Below are positions 11,963-24,264 of a DNA stretch of 64,000 nucleotides, one piece after another; positions within the stretch are counted from its first letter, which is position 1, and every line of letters starts with the position of its first letter. Position numbers and translations under genes: made by a program. This stretch comes from Cryptomeria japonica (taxonomy: Eukaryota > Streptophyta > Pinopsida > Cupressales > Cupressaceae). The notes beneath the pieces are model-generated. The model was not told where the DNA came from. It did not search any database and saw nothing but the letters and a program-made list of their open reading frames with translations. The stretch spans positions 407,759,889-407,823,888 of the forward strand of contig NC_081408.1 in assembly GCF_030272615.1 (NCBI RefSeq), in the 5' to 3' direction.

Positions 11963-13080
11963 ATGGCAAATCAAGGTGTTATCTTTAAGAAGGACAGTCT
12001 TAGGTTTCATGGAAGCAATTATACTATATGGAAGAACCGGATGGAAGTGCACTTGAAATGTCTTGGTGAAGATTACAAAGAATACCTATATTGTTCCTCG
12101 GAATGGATCGTCTACTCCTAATGAGATCAACAAAGTTGAACATAATATTAGAGTGAAGGAAACATTGCTTAGTGCCTTGACTGATTCTAAGATGACAAAT
12201 GTAATGGGACTTCATACGGCACATGAGATCTAGGAGAAGATTGACATCCTGTATGAAGGTGATAAATAAGTGAAAGTTGCCAAGTTGCAAAATTTGAAAG
12301 GAAAATATGAGACATTGAAGATGGGAGATGATGAGAACATACACTCTTTCATGGCTAAGGTGAATGACCTTGTCCTAGGTATCAGATGTGTCAGTGGAAC
12401 CATAGAGGAAGATTAAATTGTTGCTAAGGTTCTAAGATATTTGCCTCCTATCTATAAACATAAGGTTTCTACTATTGATGAAATCCTAAGTGTGACTACA
12501 GTGACAAGAGATGTGTTGGTTGGCAAGCTTCCTGCATTTGAGTTGAGTGAATTTGGAGAATCACATGGAAAGTCTGAGATAGCATTTAGAGCATCTACAT
12601 CTGTATTTGATAAGAAGAAGTATGATCCTGATGAATGCAGAATATCCAGATATGAGAGAGAGAAAAGAGATAGAAGAGCAAGAAAGGGAGCTAGATGAGC
12701 TTGAAGCATTGATTGCTTGGAGATTGCCTAAAGGAGCTGGTAAGTATGATGGAAAGTTGCCTTTGAAATGTTTCTCTTGTAATAAGATAAGACATTTTTC
12801 TTCTATATTCCCAAAGAGAATGGCTAAGTATGATAGGCAGGATAAGTTTGATAACCATGATAGGAATAATAGATATGAAAAGCATGAGAAGTATGATAAG
12901 CATTAAAAGTCTAACCTTAAGTTTAGAAATCAGAAGAAATGTTATTATGTTGTTGATGAAGGTGTTACAGATGAAGAATCAGAAGGAGATGAAGTTGTGT
13001 TTATTGCCATTAAAGAAGATGGACATGTACCTGTTGATTCCACTAGCTGTGTTATTGAGGAGAAGGCTTTAGTTGCTAAG
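11963..13080 (+). pseudogene. gag: Copia Gag (element A), broken
   Basis: ATG 11963 opens a Gag of the UBN2/copia type: 'LRFHGSNYTIWKNRMEVHL' near the start and 'ILSVTTVTRDVLVGKLPAFEL' later. A frameshift lies near 12080, stops occur near 12230, 12266 and 12414, and another frameshift lies near 12655. The knuckle near 12770 reads CFSCNKIRHFSSIF: the Gly is Arg and the last Cys is Phe. A basic HDK-rich tail follows. As in F, the last zinc ligand is gone. Confidence 0.85.
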
Positions 13081-14406
13081 GTTGAAGAGAAAGATGAATG
13101 GGTAATTGACAATGGTTGTTCACATCATATGACTGGTGATAAAAGAAAATTCATGAGCATGGAAAGGTATGATGGTGGAAGAGGTAGATTTGGAGGTGAC
13201 AAAGCCTATGTAATCCATGGGAAAGGTTCTATTTCTTTTTATGGTAAGCATAACACTGATGATGTCATGTATGTTGAAGGATTGAAGCATAATATTTTGA
13301 GTATTGGACAGATGGTTGTGAAAGGTTATGATCTACAATTCAAGGATGGTAAATGAAAGATCTTCAATGCCTCTGGTATAGAGATTGCATCTCGGACTAA
13401 GACTAAAGGTAATATTTTTCATTTGAATGTCAGTGAGAAAATTTGTTTGATTGCTCAGATTGATGAGAGTTGGTTATGACATAGGAGAATGTGTCATGTG
13501 AATTTTGATTCAATGATTAAGATATGTTCCACACATGTTGTTAGACATCTACCTAAGATTGTTAATCCTGCTAATCCGGTATGTAAGGAATGTTAGTTGG
13601 GTAGGCAAACAAGGATTTGTTTCAAAAGAAAACAATACACATCAGAAGGATTACTAGATCTTGTGTATACTGACCTATGTGGACCTACAAATGTTAAAAG
13701 TGTGTAAGGTGATAGATGTTTTATGCTGCTAATTGATGACTATTCTAGGATGATGTGGGTTGTCTTTTTGAAGGAAAAATCAGAAGCATTTGATAAATTT
13801 AAGATATTCAAAGGAAAGGTTGAGATTGAGTCTGGATTGAAGGTGAAGTGTCTAAGATCTAATAGAAGTGGAGAATTATGTTCCGGTGAGTTCAATTCAA
13901 TCTATGAGATGCATGGAATTAGAAGACAGATATCTACTTCTAGAACCCCTCAACAAAATGGAGTTGTTGAGAGGAAGAACATAAGTGCTTTGGATGCTGC
14001 AAGGACTATGATAATTGAAGGAAATGTTCTGAACATTTACTGGAGAGAAGCCATTAGCGCTGCTATTTACATATTCAATAGAGTTCACATCAAAGGTGAT
14101 ACCAGTAAGACCCCTTATGAGTTATGGTTTGGCCATGTTCCTACTGTGAGATATTTCAGAGTATTTGGTAGCAAATGTTATATCAAGAGAGATGAGGACA
14201 TAGGAAAGTTTGATACTAGAAGTGATGAAGGAATTTTCTTGGGATATTCTACAAATAGAAAGGCCTACCAGTGCTACAAAAAGAGACTGAGAAAGATAGT
14301 GGAGAGTGAAAATGTGAAGGTGGATGAGAACCTTGGGAAGGAGATCAGAGGATGTGGTTATGATGATGGACAGCATATTGTTTTAACCCCTATTCAACCT
14401 GAATAG
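13081..14406 (+). pseudogene. pol: Copia protease-integrase (element A), broken
   Basis: The protease active-site triplet reads D-N-G (13108-13116, 'VIDNGCSHHMTGD') where copia normally has DSG. The integrase zinc finger keeps H-X4-H (13480-13497) and C-X2-C (13582-13593), but TGA (13477-13479) and TAG (13594-13596) interrupt it. In the D,D(35)E core the first Asp (13672-13674) and the Glu (13969-13971) are present with exact D(35)E spacing, but the second Asp is Asn (AAT, 13861-13863, 'LRSNRSGE'). The frame ends at TAG after 'LTPIQPE'. This copy could not cleave its polyprotein or integrate. Confidence 0.9.
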
Positions 14407-16150
14407 CCTAAGCAAAATGATCTGGTAGAGACAGTTAACCCGAATATTGTTGTTGTTGGTGAAGGAGTGGAGGAACCTAAGAATCAGAACAATCAGAAGA
14501 CTCTGAGGTATGTAAGATGGAATCATTATGAAAATTAAATTATTGGTGACAAGAATAAAGGTGTAATGACTAGAAGAAGGTTACTTGTTGAAGAAGTATG
14601 TTTGACTTCTAAAGTGGAACCTAAATATGTTGTTGAGGCTTGTAAAGATGAAAGTTGTATGAAAGCTATAGAAGAAGAATTAGATCAGATTGAAAAGAAT
14701 AATACATGGGAGCTTGTGCCTAGACCTAAGGATAGGAATGTTATTGTTACTAAATGGGTATTTAGGAATAAATTGAATGAAGTCGGTAAAGTTGTCAGAA
14801 ATAAAGCAAGACTGGTTTGCAAATGATATTCACAACAAGAAGGAATTAATTATGAGGAGACTTTTGCTCCGGTTGCAAGACTTAAAGATGTTAGATTGTT
14901 GCTTGCTTATGTTGCTTATAAATATTTCAAGGTATATCAGATGTATCTCAAAACTGCCTTTTTGAATGGTGATCTTGAGGAAGAAGTCTACATGGAACGG
15001 CCTGATGGATTTTCACTGTCAGATGATGGAGACATGATATGTAAATTGAAGAAAGCTCTTTATGGATTGAAACAAGCCCCTAGAGCCTGGTATGCTAGAT
15101 TAGACAAATACTTGTTGAAGTTGGGATTTACTAAAGGTGTTGTTGACAGTAATCTATATTTCAAGATTGAGAATGATAACATCCTGATTGTTGAAGTCTT
15201 TGTTGATGATATTATCTTTGGTGGTGATGATGACTTGAGCATGAATTTTGTCGGTGATATGCAGAAACAATTTGAGATGTCTCTGATTGGTGAGATGAAT
15301 TTTTTCTTAGGTTTGAAACTTTCATAGACTGAAAAAATTATATTCATATCTCAGACTAAGTATGTGAAGGAATTGTTGAAGAAGTTTGGATTAGATGACT
15401 CCAAACTGGTTGGAACGCCTATGGTGACTGGTTGTAAACTATCTAAAAATGATGAATCCACGAAAGCTAATCAGAGTTTGTATAGATCTATGGTTGGTGG
15501 AATTCTATATCTTACTCAGACTAGACCAGACATTATGCATGTTGTGTGCATGGCTGCTAGATATCAAGCTCATCCGAAGGAGAGTCATGTCATTGTTGCT
15601 AAAAGGATATTCAGATACTTGAAGGGAACTGTGGATTAGGTTTATCATATCTGAGGAATGATGATTTCATGTTTTATGCCTACACTGATGTTAATTGGGT
15701 TGGTGATGTTGATGATCGTAAGAGCACTACCGGGGAGCATTCTTTCTGGGTAAGAAATTGGTTTCATGGGCTAGCGAGAAACAAGATTCAATGTCCTTAT
15801 CTACTGCTGAAGTTGAGTGCATTGTTGCTGCTAGTGATTGCACTCAGGTAGTGTGGATCAAGAAAATGTTGAAAGATATCAAAGTTATCCATGATGAGCC
15901 TACTATTATTTATTATGATAATTCCAATGTTATTAACATGTCAAAGAATCTGGTGCAACATTCAAATACTAAGCATGTCTCACTCAAATATCATTACTTG
16001 AGAGAGCAAGCCAATGAAGAGAAGGTGAAGCTGGAGTATGTATCTACAAAGGAACAAATAGTTGATATTTTCACTAAGCCTTTGCCTGTAGATACATTTG
16101 TCTATTTGAGAGACAAGTTAGGGGTATCCACCCCTCCTGATGAGAACTAG
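14407..16150 (+). pseudogene. pol: Copia reverse transcriptase-RNase H (element A), broken
   Basis: RT begins near 14647 ('AIEEELDQIEKNNTWELV') and shows KTAFLNGDLEE, LYGLKQAPRAWY and the polymerase motif FVDD (15199-15210). RNase H shows 'YTDVNWVGDVDDRKSTTG', 'STAEVECIVAAS' and the end 'DIFTKPLPVDTF'; it stops at TAG 16148-16150. Breaks include TGA near 14824, TAG near 15326, a frameshift near 15640 and another near 15750. Polymerase residues are intact, so decay here is by frame loss rather than active-site loss. Confidence 0.9.
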
Positions 16151-18032
16151 ATGCACTGATTTGTATCAATCCGCTGGATTTCAAAGCTTTATCCTTTTAT
16201 CTGGATTGGTGAGTTGGTATTGCTCCTCTATTGGAGTAGTCTGTATTTTAGGGAGAGAGATTCGTGTTTCTATTTTGGAGAGAATTTGGTTTTCTATTTT
16301 GAGATCTTTGGCATTGTTGTCAAAGGGGGAGAGAGATCATGTGAAAAAATGCTTTATATATACTTATCTTAGGGGAATTTTACTGGAGATATCTTCTTTC
16401 TTTGCATTGACTTTTTTTCACATTCATATTGATGCAGAGAGTCTTGGAGCTAATCCTATTCACCTTTTTGGTTTACTTGTCTTACTCAACCCTCTAACTC
16501 CTCAAGCCCATCCAATGGAACTTGGTAGGTTTTTGCTATTTAGACCTCCAAGGTCATATCCACTTTGGCTTGCCTCCAAGATATAGCCATTGATCTCACA
16601 CAATCAACTCTTCCTATTGAGGTTGCCACCTTAATCTCTACACACCACTCCTAAGGCTCCAACAACTTCTGCAAGGATCACAATACACCAACTCAATCAA
16701 TGGGTTCAAAATGCATTTACTTGGTGTCTTTGAATTTTCGTAGGGGTTTGAGCACCTTTAAACCCATCCCCAATGTTTTCCAATCTCTCTTACTCTCTAC
16801 TGGCTCCAAATAGGCCTAATTCAATAAGCCCTCCATTGGCGGTTTTCAAGACTTAGTTTGAAAGTTTCCCACACAAGGCCACAAATAAATTGCAGATTTG
16901 AGTACTCTTTTCAGAGTTACAAACAATATTGAATAATTGCATCTGGGTTTTTTGTACACATATGGGAACCAAAACTATCCTATTTTCAAGGGTTTAGGCC
17001 TACTTGGGTGACTTGGAAAGATGGCTTTGGAAAACTTCACCTGCACAAATAGATTAAGGATTATTTAATAAAATTCATAGGTATTTCCAACCATGTATCA
17101 TTTTTGGCTCCACCAATCCATATGTGCTCTTAAAATGCACATCCCTTGTTGTCCTGGACTCACCCACTCCTAGTTGTGAGCCTAGGGTTTCATTGTAGCT
17201 CCTCCACAAAGGCCTACAAAAACACACAACCTATTCTAAACCTATTTATAGACCCTAACCTAGAATTCCACATGATTATAACTGGTGCCATCAATGGATG
17301 CTTAGGTTAGAGCCATTTTGCTCTTAAACCCTACCTTGCAAGGGTTTAAATACACCTAGTCACAGAGAATGGATCAGATCTTTGCAACCAAACACACTTA
17401 GACTTGCTAATCTACCTTATTGGAAAGATTATTCAACAAAATCTCATGCCCTACAATGAGATTCTACTGACAAGTCTGTATTGGACCATACAATGCAACC
17501 AAAACAAGGAAAAACTGTCAAAACGGTAAAAAGACAAAATCTCTTCTTGCAACAAAAACTTGCTTTTGCATTCCAGATCCTCCAACCCGTACAATGAAGT
17601 TTTTTTTGGCTTATATGCTCATGATTTAGTTGGTTGAACCAAGTTTTCAACTCCAACATCCAAAAATGCAACTTTTGCAAAATGTTGCAAAATGTTGCTC
17701 AGCAACTTTTACATTTTTGTCACTTAGGATGCAACTTTTCACTCTAGTGCATTACAAGGCTCCCAAAGGCACTGTAAGCATCCTAAAAGACCTAAATACA
17801 ATACATTAGACCCCTATGACTCTGATATAGAGTACTACACCTATGATCAACATCAGCATTACAACTTCCTAGACTTAATAGTATCCTGAAACATATCAAA
17901 GCTTGGACATCTCAACCATGGCTCCACTGAGTCTCAAATGGTTTGTCCATTATACAACTTGAAAGACAACACAAAACTTAGCACAAAACCAAAATTTCTT
18001 GCTTGGAGTGATGTGTGCACTGCACCACATAT
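16151..18032. other. Extra 1.7-1.9 kb between pol and PPT of element A
   Basis: In D only 240 bp separate pol from the 3' LTR; here 1.9 kb do. The first 200 bp match the expected tail, including a PPT-like CAAAGGGGGAGAG near 16322. The last bases before 18033 rejoin it. Between about 16,350 and 18,030 the sequence is C-rich, has a TATA-like TATAAATAG on the minus strand near 17245 and no recognisable gene. It is probably a later insertion, but I could not find its ends or a target duplication. Confidence 0.5.
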
Positions 18033-18117
18033 GTTGCCATCAATGCTAAAGGGGGAGATTGTTGGATATTGTCATGCATTGTCGTTGCTAGGATATGTTG
18101 TTTTCATTGATGTCAAC
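18033..18117 (+). other. Inverted repeat enclosing the PPT of element A
   Basis: The left arm GTTGCCATCAATG (18033-18045) and right arm CATTGATGTCAAC (18105-18117) pair at 12 of 13 positions. They enclose the polypurine tract and the first 45 bp of the 3' LTR. The same arrangement occurs in B, C and D. Confidence 0.6.
18047..18059 (+). promoter_or_regulatory. Polypurine tract of element A
   Basis: TAAAGGGGGAGAT abuts the 3' LTR start TGTTGG. It would prime plus-strand DNA synthesis. The same string precedes the 3' LTRs of B and C. Confidence 0.85.
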
Positions 18118-19311
18118 ATATTCATGTGACTTATTCCGGTGATTGTTGATTGGGAAGATCTTATGATCTGGTTTAGCCATTGTTTTATTGATCACTATTT
18201 TACAAAGTTTAGTATATCCTCTAGTATATTCTGGTGTGATCAGATCTTATGCTAATATTTTGGGTTATTTTTGGAGATGGTCTTGTGTATCTTCATTTCA
18301 GATGGATCGTGATTTAGTTCTCTGTGGGATATCTTTCTTCGTGACAGTTGCCGATTGGCTGTGTTCTTGAGCTTTCAAATGTTGGTCGATGAAGATTTGA
18401 TGTGGTGTTGGTGTAGTTGTTCCTGATGATTCTAACATGCTTGTTGGTGTTTCCTAGTAATGTCCTATTTTTTTTGGAAATCCGCATTGATCGTTGTGCG
18501 AGTTTTTGGTGGTTTTCTATCAACCAATGATGTTTTTTGTGTTATAAGGTATTCCTAGTGATGTAGCGTGTTGTGGTTGATCTTGGCATGATTTCTGGTG
18601 GAATTGCATGTTTGGAAATTTTATTTAGGTCCATGCTATGCTATGTAAATCATTGTATTGGTCTAGTGGATGATCTTTATATCGTGTAATGTAATTTTGT
18701 AATTAAGGGTTGAGGGTTTAGTTGACCTTGTTATCAAGGTTGATGATTTGTATATAGGTGATATATTCATGCAATTTGGGTGTCGATGTTGTGCCTTCAT
18801 TATCAGAGAGAGCTTTATGTGCAAATAAGTGATTTATCCTTTGGTGTTGAGTTTGAAGAGAGACTGGTGTTGCAAAGCAGACAACTGTGTCTTAACCAGA
18901 ACTATAATCAGGAATTTGGAGATGTTATTCTTTCAATTCATTTCTTCTGGATTGTAGTCTGAATCTTGTTGTAAGTCAGTGAGACTTCCCTGAGGGTTGT
19001 AGCCTTTCGAATCATTATTATTTGAGCAGTGAGCTCTAAGAAGTGTGCCTGAATGCATGTGCATCCCCCATTGTAATATTTCACGTACTACTATAGAGTA
19101 TGATCTTACTGTGGGTAGGTTCCCACCGTGGTTTTTCCCTTAACAAGGTTTTCCACATCAAAATCTTGGTGTTGTGTGTTGTGCTTTCAATTTGCCTATC
19201 TGTCTTACTGATTCAGTTAATTCAATCTATTTTTAGTGGTTAAGTTTGTTATTCTAGTGAAGACTGATTCACCCCCCCCCTCTCAATCTTCCTTCTTGAT
19301 TGTTGCTAACA
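18060..19311 (+). repeat. 3' LTR of element A
   Basis: It aligns end to end with 10654-11906, with many substitutions and small indels. It ends GCTAACA, followed by the target duplication ACACT (19312-19316). The next 184 bp (19317-19500) are flanking DNA with no recognised gene. Confidence 0.93.
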
Positions 19312-19505
19312 ACACTATTGATTTCATACATCTTCTCTTTGATGAGGATTATGTATGTTGAATTTTTAAACTATTCTAAATCCCTAATTAGCCCAAACAT
19401 AAGCCTAGAATCTACAAAACCATTCAACAACACCAATTAAGCTCTAAATCAAATGCATGTAAATCAAATGAAACAACAATATACCTCCTACAAATGACAA
19501 GCTTG

Positions 19506-20283
19506 TGTTAGGATTCCCAAAGATACTAAGAGGGGGGGGGTGAATCAGTATCTAACCGGTTAATGGATTTTCTAAACTTATTAGATGAATTGCATGCCAA
19601 AACAGTGCACCGAAAAACCAGAATTAATGCAGTAAATAAGAACAGTAAACACAACATAGAAAGCACACCATAACATGATATTTTTAATGAGGAAACTCAG
19701 TGTGGGAAAAACCTCGATGGGATTTGTGACCCACAATATTCGCTCATTGGCCAATAAGTGAATATTACTGATACAATAGGGTCCTACACATGCAAGAAGG
19801 CCAACTACCTAAATCTCACTGCTTAAATACAAAAAGGGAAGTTTCACCAACTTACAAAAGTGGATTATGTAAATCCAATTTCATGTACTTCTTCGGTTCA
19901 GCATCTGCTATGCCAGGTTCAGTACCAGTTTAAGCTCATACAACTTCCAAAACCCTATTCCAAGGTCTGCCTTAATATTCGCATTTGCCTATTACATTCC
20001 TTCCTTGTATTTTTCTTCTTACAAATTATTTACAAGATCTCATACTTATATGAGTCCTAATACAATTCGCCTTGTCGGCTTACAAAAATATTTTACAATT
20101 AAATACAAAATACAATAAATAAAATCATGTTGGCTAGGGTGTCGGTAAACATCTTTGTCATTGCCACTGCCGGTGTCTGTGCTTGTGTCAATGCCTGTCG
20201 GTACCATAGGATTGTAAGGTTGCCATAAATGACAATACCTTCAATCACCTACAATTTCTCATTGGAGTGTGCATTTTCCAACA
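19506..20283 (-). repeat. 3' LTR of element B
   Basis: On the minus strand it begins TGTTGGAAAATGC (20283) and ends AATCCTAACA (19506). It contains the GTTTTTCCC box and a pyrimidine box with a C9 run (plus-strand G9 at 19532-19540) near its end. Its start shares 'CACTCCAATGAGA' with element C's LTR, so B and C are sister subfamilies. Confidence 0.92.
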
Positions 20284-20310
20284 ATCTCCCCCTTTGGCAT
20301 TGATGGCAAC
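20219..20310 (-). other. Inverted repeat enclosing the PPT of element B
   Basis: On the minus strand the arm GTTGCCATCAATG (plus 20298-20310) pairs with an LTR arm at plus 20219-20231 at 12 of 13 positions. The 5' LTR copy of that arm (CATTGATGGCAAC) would pair perfectly, so the mismatch is a later mutation. Confidence 0.6.
20284..20297 (-). promoter_or_regulatory. Polypurine tract of element B
   Basis: The minus strand reads CCAAAGGGGGAGAT directly before the 3' LTR. Two more PPT-like strings lie about 85 and 135 bp upstream (near 20378 and 20428 on the plus strand as CCCCCT). Confidence 0.85.
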
Positions 20311-20488
20311 ACTCATGAGAAAAAGCCAAAATTGTATCCAAAAAGTGTTGTCCAAAAATCTTACCAAAACTGTGTGCTCCCCCTGAGCAGATGATCTCTT
20401 CTGTCTTACTTCTTTTTCTCATCCTCTACTAGTCCCCCTTTGGCATCAATGACAAAGGATGTCATTCAATGTCAATTGAGTGTAGTTC

Positions 20489-23400
20489 CTATCTTAATCC
20501 CTGTAACCAGTTGGTTACAATCTGATATAACTCTGCTAATGCAAAATTTAGGCTATTATAGAATCTCTCACTGTCCTTTAGTGTTGCTTCAGTCCTTTGG
20601 AATTTACCGGTGAGTATGTACATTTGTTCTTCTGGTGTCTTAATTCCTGGAACAAGAGCCTCAAAAATCTCTTTTCTCAAAGATATGAGGATATCTAGTT
20701 TAGGACCTAGTCTACATTTCAGTTCCTTTGCCTTAAACCTTAATCTCTCTTTATCTTTTTTGAATTTTTGAATTTTCTCTTCAAAACTGGTAATTTCCTA
20801 TTCTACTACCGATATTGAATCTGATGAACCTATTAAATTATCAGCAATATCATTGATTTCCTTTTGTGCTCTGCTGATCTCTTTATCTATATCCTCTGTC
20901 AAAATTTTTGTCTTACATGTGTCTCTATACAATTTCTTGAAGTCCAAAATTGTCCTTCCTAGTGCCGGTAATAATGTATCTATATGTTCCTTACTCTTCT
21001 TTACTGATTCCTCAAAGAATTTTTCCTTCTCTTTATTCATTCTCTGTAAAAGTCTCCTCATTGATTTGATCAATTGTTAGAAGATTGTCGGTTATGTACT
21101 TAGAAAATCTATCTAATTCACCTAAAGAATATTTATTCTCTATGTTAAACTTGGGTGCAATCATCTTCAAAATTGGTATGGTGTCATCAATTGCCTTATA
21201 TACAAGTGCATTGCAATTAGTTATTTTCTTGATTGAATCAAGCAATACCTCTGTTACATTGGTTGGCCATAATTTTATCAGTGAAGAATCAGGTGATTGA
21301 CCAACTGTCTTAACAATCTATAATCTGCCAGTGTGAGGAACCTCTTTTCTTATGGTGACCTTTGGTAGGTCAGTTTGAGTCTACATTTCTACAAGCAAGG
21401 GTTTAGTTTTCTCAGTTGATGTTAGTGGCACAGTCTCTGCATTAACCTTTACCTCATCCTTCCTCTCATCTGATTTCTTAGTATGTACCTTGGTCTATTT
21501 CTCAGAACTTTCCACTGTTGGTTTCTCTGATTGTGACTCTGTGTTTACCTCTAAAATGTCTACAGTTGGTATCTCAACAGATTTTTCAATACTATCAGTT
21601 GCCGATTGCTCAGTAGATACATCAGTATGTACACTAGTGGTATCAACCTTTTCTGTATCCGGGGAATCAGTTGTTTGTTCAATTTGTTGTTCAGTCCCAA
21701 TTTCAATGTTTCCAACTGTATCCTCAATATTTGTCTCAAATACAGTATCTTCTATCGGTGGCTCAGTTGCCACATCTCTCTTCTCACTTGTTTCCTTATC
21801 CACCACAATGGTGACTTCCTGTGTGTCAATATTCATTGTAAACAATACCCTAAAATCAGGATTTGTGTCCTCATGTGTTGTCTCCATACTCTTTGTTGCT
21901 GGTGGAGTATCAGCATTTTGTGTCGGTGGAGTATCAGAAGGAGGAGGGAGTAGGTTATCTGTCACCTTTATACTCGGAGGACCGCCTACCTTACCTTTAC
22001 CTTTATCCTTTTCTTTTTGGTAGACTTTAAAATTATTTGGTCTCTTAAGCTCTTCTTGTTTCTCTTTCTCAACAAATAATATATCCCATTTATCCGTTGT
22101 CTCATCTGTGATCTCATTAAGTCTGCCAGCCATTAGTGCTACATGTCAGTGACCGGTTGAAAATATAGTCTGGTTAGCCTCACTTATCAGTTCATCAATT
22201 TCTTCTGTTGAATTACTAGGTGAACTGCAACTAGTTTCTATATCTTCATCTTTTTATCCAATTCAACAATTGTTGCTCTCCTTGCTTCTAACCTTCTATA
22301 CAACTCATTGGGTAAATCATCTACAACCTGAATCAAAAATTTCTTGTAGATATCCAAGTGTAGGATAACACTATTTTCAATGCTTTCATTTTCATCACTG
22401 TTAAAAGTATCATACAACTTGCTAATGTTTGATAAGTTACCATTTTCCGTTATCTCATTCAAAAGGTTGTCAAGTGGAGGAACAACTTGTTTTTCTTTCC
22501 TTTTCTTTGGTGTTAACTTCTTTGCTAGAGGCCTAACTGCCTGTTGTTTCTATCTTGTTCTCTTAGGTGTAGGAGCGAGTACCGGTGAAGGTTTCCTTTT
22601 CCTTACTATCCTTTTAAACTCTGCTGGTATTTCACTGTCAGAGGAGGTACCAACCGGTGAAAGATGTGTTTCCAATTGTAATCCTTCCAAGTCACTCTCC
22701 TTAATACCGGTTTTATTCAGTATGTCTTCCTTCATTGCTTTAGCCTGCCTTGTTCCTTTTCTAACTATTTGTTCAGTTTTCTTTATTCTTTTCTGTGATT
22801 GAACTTTGCTTTCAATTGTTTCCGCATTTCCAAATATTTCTTCAGTTGGTTCTTTAGGGGCTTCTAGAAGTGCTTTTTCTTAAGTTTCTATTATGTTCTC
22901 ATCAACCTCATATCCCATCTCTGTAACCCAAATAGTCCTTGGGAGCACTGCCTCCATCCAGATTTCATCTTTCTTTATCACAAAGCATATCTCCTTCTGA
23001 TATTTATCTACTATAGATTGAGATAGCCTTATCCTGGTTTTCATTCTATCCTTCAGTGTCTGAAAGTGTTCGTTTATGTTCTTTTCTCTATCATTTCCCA
23101 TGTTGTTTAGTATGTTCAGAAGTTGTTTTCCTACCGGTATGTCAAAACCAAAATCCTTTCTACCAATACCGGGTACTTCCTTGGTAATATATAGCATTAA
23201 ACATACAAGTAAGCTGCCAAATCTGAATGTACCTTTCTTATCACCTTTGATCTTCCTCAAATTATCTATCAATTCATCCTTCAACCATTCGCATATGTCA
23301 ATCTTTGCATTGTTGTTTACCATGTCATAGGCACTCTTGATACATAAGCTAGAAATAGAGTTTAATCTATTGGCATGTGTAACTTTGTATCCAAGAATCA

Positions 23401-23963
23401 TGTTGATGAACCTTACATTGATATCCTTTGTATCGTTTACTCTCAAGGATCTCTTGTCAAAGGTTGCACCGATTAGGGTCATTACAGTGTCATTTGGAAC
23501 CTTTTTAGTATTGTCAGGCCTGCTATCGGTGGAAGGTAAGCCTGTCACTGCCCTAACTACTTCTTTTGTTATCTTGTGAATTGAATCCAACCAAAAGAAC
23601 TCCCCATGAACTCTTCTTAACACAACCCTTATAACATCCTTTGGAAAATCAGGGATACTAAGAATCTCCACAAAACCTAGGGTTTCAACTACCTTATGTT
23701 TCGGTTTCATTTCCATTAACATCACAAATTATTATTCTATACATGTTCATTATCTCTTCAGCTCCTAGTTCTTCAATATGGCAATGTCTGTATATTCTAG
23801 GATCCTTAGCATAAGCAACTTCTTTGGGTATTTTTGAAAAAGCTCCTAGGGTATCATCTTTCTTCGCAATTTTGGGAATAATTTTAAATACGGGCCTAGG
23901 GTGCTTAACAACTTCAATTACAATAGGATTTGCAATGAATTCAGGTGCAGAGGAGGAAGCCAT
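20489..23963 (-). pseudogene. ORF2 of element B, unknown protein, broken
   Basis: I do not recognise this protein; it is collinear with ORF2 of element C over its whole length. ATG at 23963 gives MASSSAPEFIANPIVIEV. An N-terminal globular part of about 330 residues carries motifs conserved with C: FPKDVIR, VHGEFF, KRSLRVND, CIKSAYDM, WLKDELIDNL, IPVGKQLL. A basic stretch (KRIVRKRKPSP, then Lys-rich) follows, then a helical block (VILHLDIYKKFL), a Thr/Glu/Ser-rich spacer (about 21,495-21,950) and a C-terminal coiled coil ending 'QIVTNWLQGLR'. Breaks include a frameshift near 23,700 and stops near 22,878, 22,550 and 22,238. The basic stretch could be a nuclear-localisation signal. Weak resemblance of the N-terminal part to plant transposon-associated domains is only a guess. 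Confidence 0.75.
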
Positions 23964-24104
23964 TGTATAAATACCTTAATCTGCCTTTAGGTATAAGTGG
24001 GTGAATGATTTTCTTCACTTCTCATTGTGGATGCCTTCGCTTGGGATTTTTGTGCTCTAAGGAAATTTGAATGCTCGGTGAATGAAAAAGAGCCAAAACA
24101 CTTG

Positions 24105-24111
24105 CTTTATA
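24105..24111 (-). promoter_or_regulatory. TATA-like box before ORF2 of element B
   Basis: TATAAAG on the minus strand lies 142 bp upstream of the ORF2 ATG. It is followed by GTTTTGGCTC and then a purine-rich leader that aligns with the region upstream of ORF2 in element C. An internal RNA polymerase II promoter would explain how a second, separate gene is expressed. This is inferred from position and conservation. Confidence 0.5.
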
Positions 24112-24264
24112 ACATCATTTCCTTCAACTATCACATTAAATGCCTACCGGTTAAGTGAAACTTAACATGTCTGCCGGTAAAGAAGTATTTCAATTTCTCA
24201 CCATCAACTGAGGGTAAATTAGCATGTTTTTCAATTCGTTGCCATACCCCCAAAAGGTTTCTTT

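Larger units (their letters stand above)
10654..19311 (+). mobile_element. Ty1/copia retrotransposon A, complete but inactive
   Basis: The 8,658-bp element has two LTRs (1253 and 1252 bp), TG...CA ends, PBS, gag, protease-integrase-RT-RNase H order (integrase before RT defines copia) and a polypurine tract. A perfect 5-bp target duplication, ACACT, flanks it (10649-10653 and 19312-19316). The LTRs are roughly 85-90% identical by eye, so the insertion is old. Every coding domain carries stops or frameshifts. It inserted into sequence downstream of element F's protease. Confidence 0.95.

Noticed and set aside
16140-16586. Possible env-like third ORF after pol of element A
   Set aside because: 148 codons with no signal peptide plus transmembrane arrangement; it overlaps the PPT-like module and runs into the extra block by chance.
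21490-22023. Plus-strand open frame of 177 codons, Ser/Val/Cys-rich
   Set aside because: It is the antisense of the Thr/Glu-rich spacer of ORF2 in element B; the composition is explained by the real minus-strand gene.
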